From Poa pratensis (taxonomy: Eukaryota > Streptophyta > Magnoliopsida > Poales > Poaceae), in NCBI GenBank assembly GCA_947311845.1, contig CAMZMU010000071.1, positions 19,098,181-19,162,180 on the forward strand: a stretch of 64,000 nucleotides of DNA. Reading direction: 5' to 3'. This document shows, one piece after another, positions 22,058-34,490 of the stretch. The notes under the pieces were generated by a model. The model had not been told where the DNA came from and made no database searches. It was given only the letters and a program-made list of their open reading frames with translations. Both the position numbers and the translations under genes were made by a program. Numbering within the stretch: the first letter of the stretch is position 1; each line of letters starts with the position of its first letter.

Positions 22058-22790
22058 TTACAGCTGCAACCTGGTTCGAGCCATACCGGTAATCCGGTTC
22101 TCTCCTCTTGTTACCGAAGTCCTGGCGATCGTTCTGCTGACTGGCCCGGGTCTGTTGTTCACCGGGTATCTTCTACTCGGCTCTCCCGAGTTCAGCAAAG
22201 GTTGCATCGGATCACCCAGTGCATAGCTATCCGCAATCCGGATTGTCTCGGCCAGAGTGGCCGGCATTTCCCTCTGCAACTTCTGCCAGAGCATGGAGCC
22301 ATGTCGGCACCCCTGGGCAAACCAAGATATGGCCTGTGCCTCTACAACTCCTTCACAGGAATTGCGAATAGTACTCCACCGGGTTAAGTAATCCCGGTCA
22401 GTTTCATTATCCCTCTGCTTGCACATCGCAAGCTGCTGAGGACGGTTTGGTCTCTTGTATGTGCTGGAGAAGTTGCTAACAAATGCTTCTTCAAAGTCCA
22501 GCCAGCAATCAACACTGCCCTCTCGCAGGTTGTTCAGCCAAATCCGGGCTGGCCCTCCAACATCTGCGGGATATACCTCACCGCCCATCTGCGGTTACCT
22601 CCCGCAATATGCACAGCCGACACATAATCTGTCAGCCAGTCCTCCGGCTTAGTGCTGCCGTCATATGTTTTTGCACCTCGGTTTAGCTGAAAGTGCCGCA
22701 CCGGTGGTTCCCTCATGATCCGAGGTCCAAAACATGCCGGACCAGGTGGACCTTGCTCTTCCAGCATCTCGGACATATAAATTCCTGTCC
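22058..22790 (-). pseudogene. Tat gag, first copy, cut by the N gap
   Basis: A retrotransposon gag-type capsid region (PF03732-like): ARIWLNNLREGSVDCWLDFE, then FSSTYKRPNRP and DYLTRWSTIRNSC. It runs into the run of Ns at 22,793, so the N-terminal half is absent from this copy. Confidence 0.8.
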
Positions 22791-22792
22791 AA

Positions 22793-22805
22793 NNNNNNNN
22801 NNNNN
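22793..22805. other. Assembly gap (13 Ns)
   Basis: Thirteen consecutive Ns. The sequence to the left breaks off inside gag. The sequence to the right starts again with the host flank already seen at 10,439. The gap therefore joins two contigs that overlap by about 12.3 kb. Confidence 0.98.
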
Positions 22806-22918
22806 GTAGCAATAGAATATGTAGTAATGTAAGATCCAACATCATGGGGCATGCTAATTTCGAGTAAGATACCGATAATTAAGAAACATGCCTCCAACAC
22901 AGTCAGTGACTAGGTTGG
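22806..22918 (+). repeat. Host flank left of the Tat element, second occurrence
   Basis: Repeats 10,439-10,552 with a few single-base indels and ends with the target duplication GTTGG (22914-22918). It aligns to 8,133-8,215 of defensin block 1, showing that the target was the upstream flank of defensin block 2. Confidence 0.9.
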
Positions 22919-23900
22919 TGTCGTGGTGGTATCACGGAAGATGCCATAGGATGGCTAAAGTGTGGGCCGATGGACGCTGGTGGAATCCGAGAGAGGGCTA
23001 GCGCGCTAAGAGCGCACACGAAGAACACACAGCACACCAAGATCTACCAGGTTCAGGGCCCTCGTGAGGAGGTAAAGCCCCTACTCCTGCCTGCCTCTCT
23101 CTGTATATCTCGGTATCACAAATACAAGCTTGCTCCTTGAGCTGTATCACACTACAATGGTGAGAAGCACAAGAAGGAATGAAGCTACGGGTGGGTAAGT
23201 ATCTCAGGGTATCGTCCCTCACGCAGGAGGGGGTGAGTGAGGGCATATATATAGGCTAAACCGGGTTACCGGAATACCCCCACTTGCAACGGTCACTCTC
23301 CGTACCGGCACTGCAGACACGCACGCCTGCACGTCATGATTGTCTCTGCATAGTGGACAGGACGTGGCTTGCCCATGTCCTGTCCATGTCTCTGCTCCAA
23401 AGTACGCCCGAGGTCAGCGACAAGACAGGGCCTGCCCATGCCTCTGCCTCGCAGTCTGTCCCGGAAACCGGAGTCAGCGGTGGAATGATGGCCTGCCATC
23501 TCGGTCTCCTGCACGCCCCCGTGTCAGGCGCTTCCGTGTCAGGCGCTCCCGTGCCAGACGGGATATGACAGGAGCATTGACCTCTGTCCGACACAAGGAT
23601 AACCCGGCATGGATATGCCGGATCCACCTTCCTCAAATATCCTTCCCTGCACATAAGAAAACACACAAGTTACCGACATACATATGTGGCTATGTTATCT
23701 CGGATCCCTTGTCTCGGTCGACCAATGCTGGCACCTGCGTGGTACCCCGGTCCCTCTGGCCCAGGTTACTCGGTAAGCCTATCTCGGTTTGCACCTGCCA
23801 CACTCTGAAGCCCAGTTATGCCGGTTTTACTGTAACTTGGCCCACACCTGGGCATAGCTTTTACCTCATCATGACCCTACCCGGGGGTAGCCCCCCGACA
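22919..23900 (-). repeat. 3' LTR of the complete Tat element (left side), 982 bp
   Basis: TGTCGTGGTGG...CCCCCCGACA. On the minus strand it is preceded by TTCGGGACTAA, which takes the place of the polypurine tract although it is not a perfect purine run. Confidence 0.92.
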
Positions 23901-25249
23901 TTAGTCCCGAAGCTGGTGCGGTCCTGCAGCCTTGGATGAAGGGCCACAGCAGGTTTAACCAACCGAAACAGCCATAACAAGCATCCGACATTACCATGTC
24001 GGTTCAACCGTAAAGCCATGAACAACCTCTTCCACTGATTCCGACATAAGCTCCAGTGTCGGTTTTCTCCGACACTAGAATTCTGCTGACAGAGCAAGTC
24101 AAGCTTCTCGACCAACTCAACTTAACCCAACCATCCGACATTCACATGCCGGGTTTATTGCAAGCTTCAAAGACCAAACTTCCACAACCTCCGAGATTTA
24201 CCCTTGTGCCGGTCTCTCCGACACAAAAAGATTCCCACAATCTCTCAAAGATCTCCGCAGCACGTGGCAGAGAGAAGCTGCGCGCTGCCTCGGTTTCTGA
24301 ACACGGACAGACACATCTCTGCACGCACGCCCAGTCACGCTCCGTCAAGTCTCAAGCACTCGAGTACCTTTGACCGTGGCGCGTCTCCTAGATTCCCGCG
24401 CCATTAACCGCACGCGATCACGCCGCGGCCGTTACCACCTTGTGGCCCACGATGCGGCGGATCGTGCGGCCGCAAACACCGCAAACGCGCCGATCGTGCG
24501 CGGTTAATCCGCGCGCCCGATGCGGTAACTGCACGCGGTAAAATAGGAAACCGCACGCGCGCCGTACCCATAAATGGGGGACGTGCACATCTCCTCGCCC
24601 TCTCCGCATCCTTCTTCTTCCTCTTCTCTCCCCTGCGATATCGCCGCCGCAGTGAGCTTCACCACCGCACGACGCCGGATCTCGCGCGCCACCGCCCACC
24701 GGAGCACCTCGCGCCGCCACTGGACACGCGCAACTCCGGCAAGCCCCGCGCACCTTCGCCCTGCATCACCGTCGCAATCTCCGGTAAGTTCATCTCCCTT
24801 GGCATCGCCGATGAAACGTGTTCATCCTCTCCGATGAACACGTTCATCCTCTCCGGCGAACTTTGCTCATCTTCCCCGACGGACTTGTTCTTCCTCCGTA
24901 GATGCCATTGCCCGTAATTACTTAGATCCCTTTTAGATCTTCTTCACCGTGCCTCTTAACAATCTTGCAATAGTTTCTCCGCGGGTTTCACAAGTTTCAA
25001 CTCACAAGTTCTTGTATTTATCTTCTATTTATTTTTCCTCGTAGATCTTTCCATCAAACACTTAGCCACAGAAACGTGTTTCCCGCCACTTATGCACTTT
25101 TCCTACGTTGCCCAAATGTTCCGAGATACCTATCTCGGTTCCTTTATGCCTGAATACTCCGAGATACTTATCTCGGTTCCTCTATTGCACACATACTCCG
25201 AGACACTTATCTCGGTTCTTCTGTGCCTCTTTTGCAGATCTCTTCCGAG

Positions 25250-28200
25250 ATGTCAACCAGCAATACCCCGGAACCTGCCGAGGATATCGTTGAGGGAGAG
25301 CGCGCCGGGGGAGGGTTCCGATGTAACAGGACGAGATAGACTGGCTAGTCCGGACCAAACGCATTCCGGCACAAGTGATATGCCGGGTTCCCGGCAAAGA
25401 GGCCGAGCCGAAGCTGAAAACCGGCGAGCGCGTGGTCTTCGTCGCGCACTTCGAGCGCGGCTTTGGACTCCCGGGAGCGAGTTCTTCCGGTCCTTCTTGG
25501 ATCGGTTCCGGCTTCAACCTCACCACCTTCCAGCCAACGCCATTACCACGCTCTCTGCGTGTGTCTCTTTCTCCGAGGGATACCTCGGACTTTGGCCCAC
25601 GGTAGAGCTCTGGGCCAAGTACTTCCAACTCCGGAAGCAAAGTGTCCCGGATCCGAGAACGAGAACAAGAACCAAGGAGATGACCCCGTGCGGAGCTGCT
25701 ACCATCATACCTCGGAAGGGTTCCGTTACCTCGGATTCAAGGGCTGGAGTCATGCCGGAAATGGCAGCGCACATTCTTCTACGTGAAGAACCCGGACAGC
25801 CCAACAATGCTGATTATCTGAACCTGCCGCTATTCAACATCGCCACCCCACTGAACAGTTCAACTGGTCCCTCAACCCGAAGGACCTGAACATCGAGATC
25901 AACCAGATCCACAAGGTCGTGGAGGAGCTGGTGAAGGCAGGACTAACAAGCGATGATCTCCTGAGGACCTTCATCAGCCGCCGAGTTTCCCCCCTCCAAG
26001 ACCGAGTTCACAAGATCTGCCACATGAGTGGCCAGTATGATCCAACTCGGATCAGCACCCACGAGCTGAGCAAAGCCGAGATCAGAAGACGTGTTAAGGC
26101 AATTGCCCGCACGGTGATGACCGAGGAATGGGAATGGGGTCTTGAACCTCATAACGAACTCGGCTTCCGGATCAAGTAAGTAACCTTGCAACTTGCACCG
26201 ACATATTTTTCCTACCGAGGTAACTCTTATGCCGGTCCCGTAATCCGCACATAAAGTAACTCGGTTTTACTGCTTCTTTTGCAGAGGTTTACCCGGCAAA
26301 GACTGAAGATGGAGAGGATCCCTCCGCCAAATGGGGCCAAGATATCCCTGCCCCGGACGTCGCCGAGGTAGAAGATCCGGATGACGAGGATCAGCTGCCA
26401 ATACCAGAGCTGGCGCCCCTACCCCGGGTAAGCCTCGAGCCCGAGCTTCCATCCGAGATTGGTCAGATGATGATGACCTCGAAATGCTAGAGGTAATTGA
26501 CGCTCGTCCCATCGCCTTTGCTCCCCCAGCCCCGGCATCAACTAACCCGGGTGGCTCTGCCCCGAGTGCACGCCCTGCTACCTCGGGCAAACAAGTGGCA
26601 TCTCGCAAGCGCGCGAGACGGTACCTCGAAAACCGGAACCTCCACATCCTCGGATCCAGCCGCGCCGCAGGCGAAGCGACAGAAGAGAGGAGCAGTCAAG
26701 CCGAGGAAGGGCAAGAAGACCCGCCAGTTACTGAAGGGTAAGATATTTTTGCCGACACAAGCTTACTTCCTTTTTTCCTTCTGCCGGGATAACTTTTTCC
26801 CGACATAACATTTTTCTTGTTTGACGCAGTGCCCCCTTGAAGTTGAGCAGAGTGCCTCTTCTATGCGCTCGCCCCTTCCGAGTACAGCCGAGCCTCGGCC
26901 GCGTGACTCCGGGGCACCCGCCACCTCAACTGTCATTCCCGAGGTTGTGATCCTCGACCAAGATGATGGCTCCGGTGCCCCCACCACGGAAACCGACATC
27001 CCGCGGGCCGACACTTCGGTGACCTCGGGCGCACAGCAACCACCATCACAACACACAGCCGCAACAACAGCAACACAACAACAACAGCAGCAGCAACAAG
27101 CAACAGCAACAGCAGCCACCTCAACAGCACCAAGGACAGCAACAACCTCAACAGCACCAGCAGCAGCCAAAGCAGCCGCCCGGCCGAGATCCACCACCAA
27201 GTCCCCCACCAAGTCCACCGAGTTAACAACTCGGAAAGCTACTCCACTGCCAAGCCGACACATAGCCAAGCAGCCACCGGGAAACAGCTTGCCAACCCGG
27301 AGAGACAAGTGGTGTTGACTCCAACCACTACCCCGGAGCACCAAGCTCTCACCACTTCTGTCTCCCGAGTTGCCAGGCAGCTGGGTTTTACCCCAGCTCC
27401 AAACTCAGAGTGGACACAGCTTAGGCTCGGAGAAGCAATATCACATGGACTGGAACGCTGCCGACACAAGCGAGGTCTCCTCCGCGCCCGGTCATTCCTC
27501 ATCCAGCTGGCCCCAGTGCACTTGCTCAGGCCATGCACAATTTGCAAGTCTCGACCCTTCGAGCCAGCAAGCTTGCCGAGGTATTTTTTCCTCAGCCAAA
27601 CTTTTATTTTCCTTGCCATAGATGATAAACATACACAATCCCCAGTCCCCGAGATTCGGGTTGAGTGACCTGTGCTCGCCCGAGTAAAGATCACTCAGCG
27701 CGAAACTTCACAAATTTTCATCATTAAACTCAGAAAATCCGACACTTCGGATCTTCAAAAATCCGACATCCAGTCCCCGAGATTCTTGTCGAGTTTTACT
27801 CGGCAGGAATCTTTAAGAAATCCGACACTCAGCTTTACTCGGCATGAATTTAACTAACCGCACTAACTCTTTGCCCTTTTCAGGATTGCACCAATGCTCG
27901 GACCACGGTGTTTCGGAAGTTGCTTCTGGACCACAACAAGCTCAAGAGGTCCCACAAGCAACTTCAGGAGACGCTGAAGAACAAGGAACAAGCGCACGCC
28001 ACTGCCCTTCAGAAGGAACGGCAAGAAGTGTCTCGGCTCCAGGAGGAGCTTGCCCGGGTCCAGGGTGAGAAAACCGGCATTGAGCAGGCCCTGATGCAAA
28101 AGGAGGAAGCTGCTCAAAGCACAAGGAAACGCTCGAGCGTCCGAGGTTCGCGCTACCTCGGCTCAAGGAGAACTGGATGCCCTCAAGGCAAAATCCGACA

Positions 28201-29207
28201 TCTGGCTCCGCGAGCTCACCCGGCTGAACAAGGAGATGGACTGTAAGTTTCTTTATCCTTTCCTTTTGCTTTCATTACTTGCGCCGACATTAAGATATGC
28301 CGGTATATAACTCAATTTGGTGATAGCTTTTCTGTCTTCAGATCACTTCGCCCACTCCAAGGCTGCTGCACTCAACACTGTGCGCAAGGCACGAGCGAAG
28401 AGAGCCGAGGCTGGCCCAATCCCGGAGGAATGGGATATGGAAGATTACTTGACTGCTCTGAATGCCGCATCTCTCCTTTGAAGGCCATTGGCCTGGACCT
28501 TCTTGATGCCGGTATCAAAGCTTACCGAGCTTTATGGCCAGGATCTCCAACTCCTTCTAGCATTGAAGAACTGTCCAAGTGTCTGACGGGGGCCGAGGCC
28601 AGGATCCGAGAGTGGAGATCCTCAGCAGCTCGTGCCGGAGCTGATCAAGCACTGACCTTTGTGCTCTCCTGGTACGAGTCCATCAACCTCAACGCCGTGC
28701 GCTCCCTGCGCCAAGGCTCCAAATGGACCTCCGATCCGACATTGATAGAGAGCCGCAAAGATGCAGCCAATTCATGGCCAGTTATGCTCCCACCCGACAC
28801 TTCATCCCGGGTCCCGCCTACTCGGATGACGAAGAAGAGGACCAGGATGATGAAGAGGGCGAAGAAGAAGATGACGTTGATGAGGAGATCGAGGCCGAGA
28901 CTCTCGACGCTGCCACTGCCGGAGCGACCGAGACTGCTGCTGCCAGCGCAACCGAGACTTCCACTGCCGGGGCTGCCGACACTTCTGCCGCCGAGCAACC
29001 GACATTGCCAAGCCGGCTGCGACCGACGCTTCAGAGAAGCCGGTAACCGAGACTTCTGAGAAGCCGGTAACCGACACTGCTGGTGCCTCGGCAGCCACTC
29101 CAACTCCCGAGGTTGCTCCAACCACTGAAGGCTCTTCTGCCGCCGAGACTGCTCCCGAGCCTCGCACCGCTCCAACTGCTCCGAGCTCCTCCGAGGCAGC
29201 TGCCTAA
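25250..29207 (+). CDS. Antisense additional ORF (aORF) of the Tat element, second copy, multi-exon
   Basis: Exons by GT-AG boundaries: 25238-26175 (ATG at 25250), 26285-26737, 26830-27580, 27884-28242 and 28342-29207 (TAA at 29205). A 5' noncoding exon ends at a GTAAGT donor at 24,784. Exon 1 encodes a gypsy-type putative transposase block (PF04195-like, near FFRSFLDRF in the first copy), then a region with KVVEELVKAG and RRRVKAIARTVM. Exon 3 is Pro/Thr- and Gln-rich. Exon 4 is a coiled coil (KQLQETLKNKEQAHATALQK). Exon 5 has a helical block, a run of Asp/Glu and TETSEKPV repeats. It lies antisense to pol, between integrase and the 3' LTR. Small indels relative to the first copy shift frames in exons 1, 2 and 5, so sequence errors are likely. 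Function unknown; Tat aORFs are conserved in plants but not characterised. Confidence 0.72.
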
Positions 29208-29342
29208 GCTTATCAAACATTGAACTATTAAATCCCCGGAATGCCGGGTGCAGATGTAAATATACGTTTAAGTATTTCGCAGTGCTACTTTTATCATATT
29301 AGCTTCAACAAGACAAGCTTAATGCCGTATCACTTTGCACCA

Positions 29343-29760
29343 AGTCCCCGAGTTTACTTTCTTGTTTACTATACTTAGTAATCTTTGCTCTTGTCTACCA
29401 TTTAGGCGTTCGACAGTCGAGTCACAAGATCAATCATTATAGCATACAATACTTGTAAATTTTGAGGTAAGGTTTAGAGTCATCCGACACAAGGAAAAGG
29501 AAAAAAAACCGGGTTAGTAAACGACATATGTCGGATCTTTTTAGGACCGAGTCCCCGAGTCCATTTTCATGTTTACCATATACCATAACCTCTGCTCTTG
29601 ACTGCCATTTCGGCGTTCGTCAGTCGAGTCACAAGATCACAACAAAATAGCATACATTACTTGAACTTTGAAACGAGGTCTCAAAATCATCCGACATATG
29701 AACAACACAGAAAAAACCGAGATAAAACACAAGCATATAGACAAAGGCAGTCCCCGAGTT
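29343..29760. repeat. Tandem repeat of about 200 bp, second copy
   Basis: AGTCCCCGAG at 29343, 29550 and 29749 (spacing 207 and 199 bp). It follows the aORF stop and precedes the integrase C-terminus on the other strand, so it is the shared 3' untranslated zone of the two convergent genes. Confidence 0.8.
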
Positions 29761-29781
29761 TCTTTTCGGAGTGCCGGCATT

Positions 29782-31088
29782 TTATTCAAAGGAAAACCGA
29801 GATACATACACTGCGCCCTTAGAGTAAAAGGGACGAAGTAGAGCTACATTCCAGGGTCTTTTGGTCTCCTCTCCGGATTTGTCCATCACATTTTTCCTCG
29901 GTGCCTGTGCATCTATAAGATAGTATGAATCATTGTGCAGAGCCTTGCTCACAATGAACGGTCCCTCCCATGGAGGTGACAACTTGTGTCGGCCTTTTGC
30001 GTTGCACTAGCCTCAACACCAAATCTCCCTCTCGGAAAACCCGAGGGCTGATCTTCCGGCTATGATAGCGTCGGAGATTTTGCTGATATAGCTGACCGAG
30101 ATAAGGTCAGTTCTCGTGCTTCTTCGAGCAAATCAACATCATTTTCCCGAGCTTCTTTTGCCTCGGTTTCAGTGTACAGCGCCACTCTCGGCGAGTCATA
30201 TTCCATGTCGGTTGGCAAGACCGCTTCTGCCCATAGACCAGAAAAAATGGCGTATAGCCAGTTGATCGATTTGGTGTGGTCCTTAGACCCCACAGCACTG
30301 CTGGTATTCCTCTATCCAACATCCCGGAGTTCGCAACAGTGGTTCAATCAACCGGCTTTGATACCGGCTAACACCAATGCATTTGCTCTTTCCACTTGCC
30401 CATTTGCCTCAGGGTGTGCCACCGAGGCTATGTCCAACCGAATTCTCTTATCCGCACAGAACCGAGCAAACTCTCCCACAGCAAAGTTTGTGCCATTATC
30501 CGAGATAATGCTATGGGGGTAACCATATCTCAAAATGATGTCCTTCAAAAAGGTCACCGCTGTGTGACCATCACACTTCCGGATAGGCTTTACCTCGATC
30601 CACTTGGTGAACTTGTCCACCATCACCAGCATATGAGTCATGTTACCTCGGGCTGGCCTGAATTCTCCCACCATATCCAGCACCAAACTGCAAAGGGCCA
30701 AGTGATTGGAATTGTCTTGAGTGCCGAGGCTGGCAGGTATCTTTTTAGCAAACCTCTGACATCCCTCACACTTTCTGACGATATCTTCTGCCTGGTTCAA
30801 AGCACTGGGCCAATAAAACCCATGCCGGAATACCTTAGCCACCAAGGCTCTTGATGAAGCATGATGACCACATTCTCCTTGATGAATTTCCAGGAGCATC
30901 TTGCCCTCTTGCGGCTCGACACAGCGCTGCAGTACCTCGGTCACACTTCTCTTGTATAACTCCTGGTTGATGATGGTGTAGGCCTTGGATCTTCTTTGCA
31001 CTTGCCTAGCTTCAACTTCATTACTTGGCAAACTCCCATCCATCATAAATGCCATTATTGGTTGTGCCCACTCCGGCACAGGACGCAC
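29782..31088 (-). pseudogene. Tat integrase, second copy
   Basis: The main frame, 30348-31088, has the HHCC finger (HHASSRALVAKVFRHGFYW to CEGCQRFAKK) and the DDE core (LDMVGEF, SDNGTNF, NGQVERAN). The C-terminal part continues in shifted frames at 30107-30322 (GLRTTPNRSTGYTPFFLVYG) and 29782-29982 (PPWEGPFIVSKALHNDSYYL), a normal Gypsy post-core region without a chromodomain. The frame is broken near 30,350 and 30,100 by single bases that the first copy does not all share. Confidence 0.87.
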
Positions 31089-31118
31089 AGGAAAACCGGA
31101 TCATCCACCTCCATGAGA

Positions 31119-32261
31119 TCAACCGACATTACTTCTTCCGAGATAGAGTAACCAGTCCCCGGGTTCTGCCAAATGCATCCGACATCTCACGTCCATGGGA
31201 ACAGCACCAGACTCCGGTTTTGCCGGGATAAAAATTGACTCGGACTCCGGCGATGGTTTGATTGATGGCTTCCTCAGATGCTCCAAGGCTATGCCGGGTG
31301 GAATTGGATCCCGGGATGAACCTAGCTTGGACAGTACATCGGCGGCGTCATTTTCAGCCCGAGGTATATGCGTGAGCTCGCAACCTTCAAAGAACCCCGA
31401 GATCTTCTGGACATGAAACCGATACAACGCCATGTTGGCATCTAAAGCATCCCAATTTCCCGAGACTTGCTGCACCACCAAATCCGAGTCTCCGAAACAT
31501 TCTATCCGGCGAATACCAATTTCTTTGGCCACATTTAGCCCATGAACAAGTGCCTCATACTCGGCCACATTGTTAGATGCCGCAAAATGAATCTGCAACA
31601 CATATCTCAACTGATCATGCTTTGGCGAGGTAAGGACTACCCCGGCACCTAAACCAATTTTTGTTCTTGATCCATCAAAGTGCATTCTCCAGTAATTGGG
31701 GTCAGGCCGTGGTGGCTCATATTGCATTTCAGCCCAATCCACCAGGAAATCCGGCAGTGCCTGAGATTTAATGGCATCTCTTCTTTCATAGTGAGGAGTG
31801 TAAGGGGACACCTCGATAGCCCACTTGGCTACTCGGCCAGTTGCATCTTTACACCCAATGATCTCCGAGATAGGAGCCTCACACACCACAGTGATTGAAT
31901 GCTCTTGGAAGTAATGTTTCAACTTCTTAGCAGCCAGATAGACACCATATGTCATTTTCTGGTAGTGCGGATAGTTCTGCTTGGATAACGAGATCACCTC
32001 GCTTAGGTAATACACTGGCCTCTGCACAGTTTTGCCATCTTCTTCTCTCTCCACTACCAATACGACACTCACAACCCGGTTTGTGGCTGCAATGTAGAGC
32101 AACATCGGCTCTTTGGGTAATGGTGAAGCCAGTATCGGCGCAGTTGCCAACATCTTTTTTAACTCGGTGAACGCCGCATCTGCTTGCGGGGGCCACACGA
32201 AGTGGTTGTTTTCTTCATGAGTTGATACAAAGGCAATGCCTTTTCCCCAACCTGCTAACAA
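31119..32261 (-). CDS. Tat dual RNase H segment of the polyprotein, second copy
   Basis: A 380-residue open segment with two RNase H domains in a row. The first (about residues 20-150) has the Ty3/Gypsy RNase H fold signature (FVWPPQADAAFTELKKML and YPHYQKMTYGVYLAAKKLKH). The expected active-site positions are replaced, for example LYIAATN where YxDAS is usual and VVCEAP where TDH is usual. The second (about residues 185-315) is an archaeal/plant-like type I RNase H with all four acidic residues: Asp196 in HFDGS, Glu234 in AEYEAL, Asp258 in GDSDL and Asp308 in NDAADVL. RNase H degrades the RNA strand of the cDNA hybrid. Replacement of the original domain by an acquired one is a known feature of the Tat lineage. 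Confidence 0.88.
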   Translation of the reverse strand: MLAGWGKGIAFVSTHEENNHFVWPPQADAAFTELKKMLATAPILASPLPKEPMLLYIAATNRVVSVVLVVEREEDGKTVQRPVYYLSEVISLSKQNYPHYQKMTYGVYLAAKKLKHYFQEHSITVVCEAPISEIIGCKDATGRVAKWAIEVSPYTPHYERRDAIKSQALPDFLVDWAEMQYEPPRPDPNYWRMHFDGSRTKIGLGAGVVLTSPKHDQLRYVLQIHFAASNNVAEYEALVHGLNVAKEIGIRRIECFGDSDLVVQQVSGNWDALDANMALYRFHVQKISGFFEGCELTHIPRAENDAADVLSKLGSSRDPIPPGIALEHLRKPSIKPSPESESIFIPAKPESGAVPMDVRCRMHLAEPGDWLLYLGRSNVG

Positions 32262-33466
32262 ACCGACTTAAAGATGCCAAACATCCAGTGAATTTCTGCA
32301 CGTCTTTGAGACATGTCGGTAACCTCATGCTTTCAATAGCACGGATTTTTGTCGGGTTCACCTCGATACCTCGGCTTGACACGAGGAAACCGAGTAATTT
32401 GCCTGCCGGCACACCGAAGGTACATTTGTCCGGGTTAAGTTTTATCCGGAATTTCCTCAGATTCTCAAATGTTTCTCGGAGATCATCAATCAGAGTAGCT
32501 TTCTCCTTAGACTTGATGACAATGTCATCGACATACACCTGCACATTTTTTCCTATTTGATCATGCAAGCATTTTTGCATACATCTCTGGTAAGTGGCAC
32601 CAGCATTTCTCAAACCAAAGGTCATGACACGATAGCAATAAGCCCCATACGGGGTGATAAAAGCAGTTTTCATTTGATCAGCAGGGTTCAGTGGTATCTG
32701 GTGAAAACCAGAATAGCATCTACAAAGGATAACAGCTCACACCCGGCTGTGGAATCGATCACTTGATCTATCCGAGGCAGCGGGAATGGATCCTTAGGAC
32801 ATGCCTTGTTCAAGTTTGTGTAATCAATACACATACGCCACACAATGGCCACATTGGGTCATCTTTTTTCTTTTCCACCAGGACCGGGTTAGACAACCAG
32901 TCCGGGTGCAGCACTTCCATGATGAACCCAGATGCAAGTAACCTGGCCAGTTCATCACCTATCACTTTCTCCTCTCATCCGAGAGACCGCATAGGTTGCT
33001 TCACCGGCTTCATATCCGGTCTGACGAACAAAGAGTGCTCAGCCAACTCCCTCGGAACACCTGGCAGGTCCTGATTTGACCATGCAAAGATATCCCGGTT
33101 CTCACGGAGGAAGTGACTGAGCTCGCCTTCCTATTTCTCAGTTAACCCGGTACCAATGATGACGTTGTGGTCCGGACATGCCGGGTCAACATTGATCTTC
33201 TTGGTCTCTTTGGGCACCTCGAAAGTTGCATTCTGCTCCGGGTTAGCCATACCCGGCATACCGAGTTGCGCTGACTGAGCCAATGCCACCACTTCATGGA
33301 TCTTCTTCTTCTCTGCAGCGATGATCAGTGACTCGGCTAAGCACGATCCAGCCGAGGCACACTCCAGTGCACGCTTGTAATCACCCGAGATAGTGATGAT
33401 GCCATTAGGACCCGGCATTTTCATCTTGAGGTAACCCACATGGGTGGATATCATGAACTTGGACAT
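32215..33466 (-). pseudogene. Tat reverse transcriptase with PR-RT linker, second copy
   Basis: The palm and thumb are in 32215-32673 (FGLRNAGATYQR, YVDDIVIKSK, LLGFLVSSRGIEVNPTKI). The fingers lie in 32,674-33,130 in shifted frames; the deletion after the motif A aspartate at about 32,714 matches the first copy. The linker 33131-33466 (FEVPKETKKINVDPACPDHN) precedes the fingers. As it stands the RT is interrupted. Confidence 0.84.
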
Positions 33467-33608
33467 GCAGGCCTACCGAGTAAAGCATGGTATGGACTTT
33501 CGAGGTCCACTACCTCAAACTGGATACTCTCAGTTCGGCAGTTGTCCTTGGTGCCAAACAACACATCAACCCAAATTTTGCCCATAGGTGCACATGAAAC
33601 ACCTGGCA

Positions 33609-34253
33609 CTATGCCATGAAAGGTGTAGAACTCGGTTGCAGCATGTTTGCCGAGATACCCATCTTCACCATGGTGTCTCGGTACATGATATTGATAGCAC
33701 TCCCATTATCAATGAGAACTCGGGTGAACCGAATATTGAGTGTCGGTCCGAAGAATGTCGGATCCACCACCAATGCATAACCTCCCGGAGTTGGCATAAC
33801 TCGGGGATGATCCCTTCTGCTCCAAGTGATCTCTTGCTCGGACCAGTGCAAATACTTCGGTATTGCCGGCATAACTGCGTTCACCTCCAGTGCACGCCGA
33901 TGCAAGCTCTTCTTGTCAGTTGGCTCGGTCACAAATATCACATAGCTCTGATGAGCTTCTCTGTAATCTCCCTGGGGATACTCTCCCTGCCTGCTGGGAC
34001 CAGTGTTGTTGTTGTTCCCTCCGACATTCACCTGATTCACAGGTTTCGGATCTGCTTGCCTCGGAACTGGCGGAATCACCGGGATAGCATTTGCTCCGGT
34101 AAGCGGCAAGTTTTGCCTCGGCGGAATTCTCTGAGGTGCCCCCACTTGATTTCCTCCGGCTCTGGCTCCTTCTCCCCTTGTGCGCTGATACCAGCTGCAC
34201 TGCCGAGTTGTATGGTTGCAGGCCTGCGGATGTCTTGGGTGTGGAAACTGCAT
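33609..34253 (-). pseudogene. Tat aspartic protease region, second copy
   Basis: LIDNGSAINIMY is the active-site strand of the retropepsin-like protease that cuts the polyprotein. The upstream part is rich in Gln, Pro and Gly (for example NVGGNNNNTGPSRQGEYPQG), probably the nucleocapsid-side linker. No CCHC knuckle was recognised. Confidence 0.76.
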
Positions 34254-34490
34254 GGCCCATCCAACATAGCCTCATAAGTTAAGGACGGCTTCTGGTCACC
34301 CCATGGCCTCTTCCCTCTTGATTCTGGCCCCATGCTGGGCCATTGAACTTCGGACGCTGGCTATTACCGGCATCTGGCTGGTCTTGGTTTACAGCTGCAA
34401 CCTGGTTCGAGCCATACCGGTAATCCGGCTCTCTCCTCTTGTTACCGAAGTCCTGGCGATCGTTCTGCCTGACTGGCCCGGGTCTGTTGT

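Larger units (their letters stand above)
10553..22792 (-). mobile_element. Tat-lineage Ty3/Gypsy retrotransposon, partial first copy (probable duplicate assembly)
   Basis: This is the LTR, antisense gene, integrase, RNase H, RT, protease and part of gag of the same element that is complete at 22,919-37,521. It is colinear with 22,919-35,119 throughout, differing mainly by one-base or few-base indels, many in homopolymers. It stops inside gag at the N gap, with no second LTR. Since the left host flank and target site are repeated too, this is best read as an overlapping contig rather than a second insertion. Confidence 0.88.

Noticed and set aside
10439..22792. Two independent insertions of the same retrotransposon in tandem
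   Set aside because: Independent insertions would not share the same host flank and target site; overlapping contigs explain the data better.
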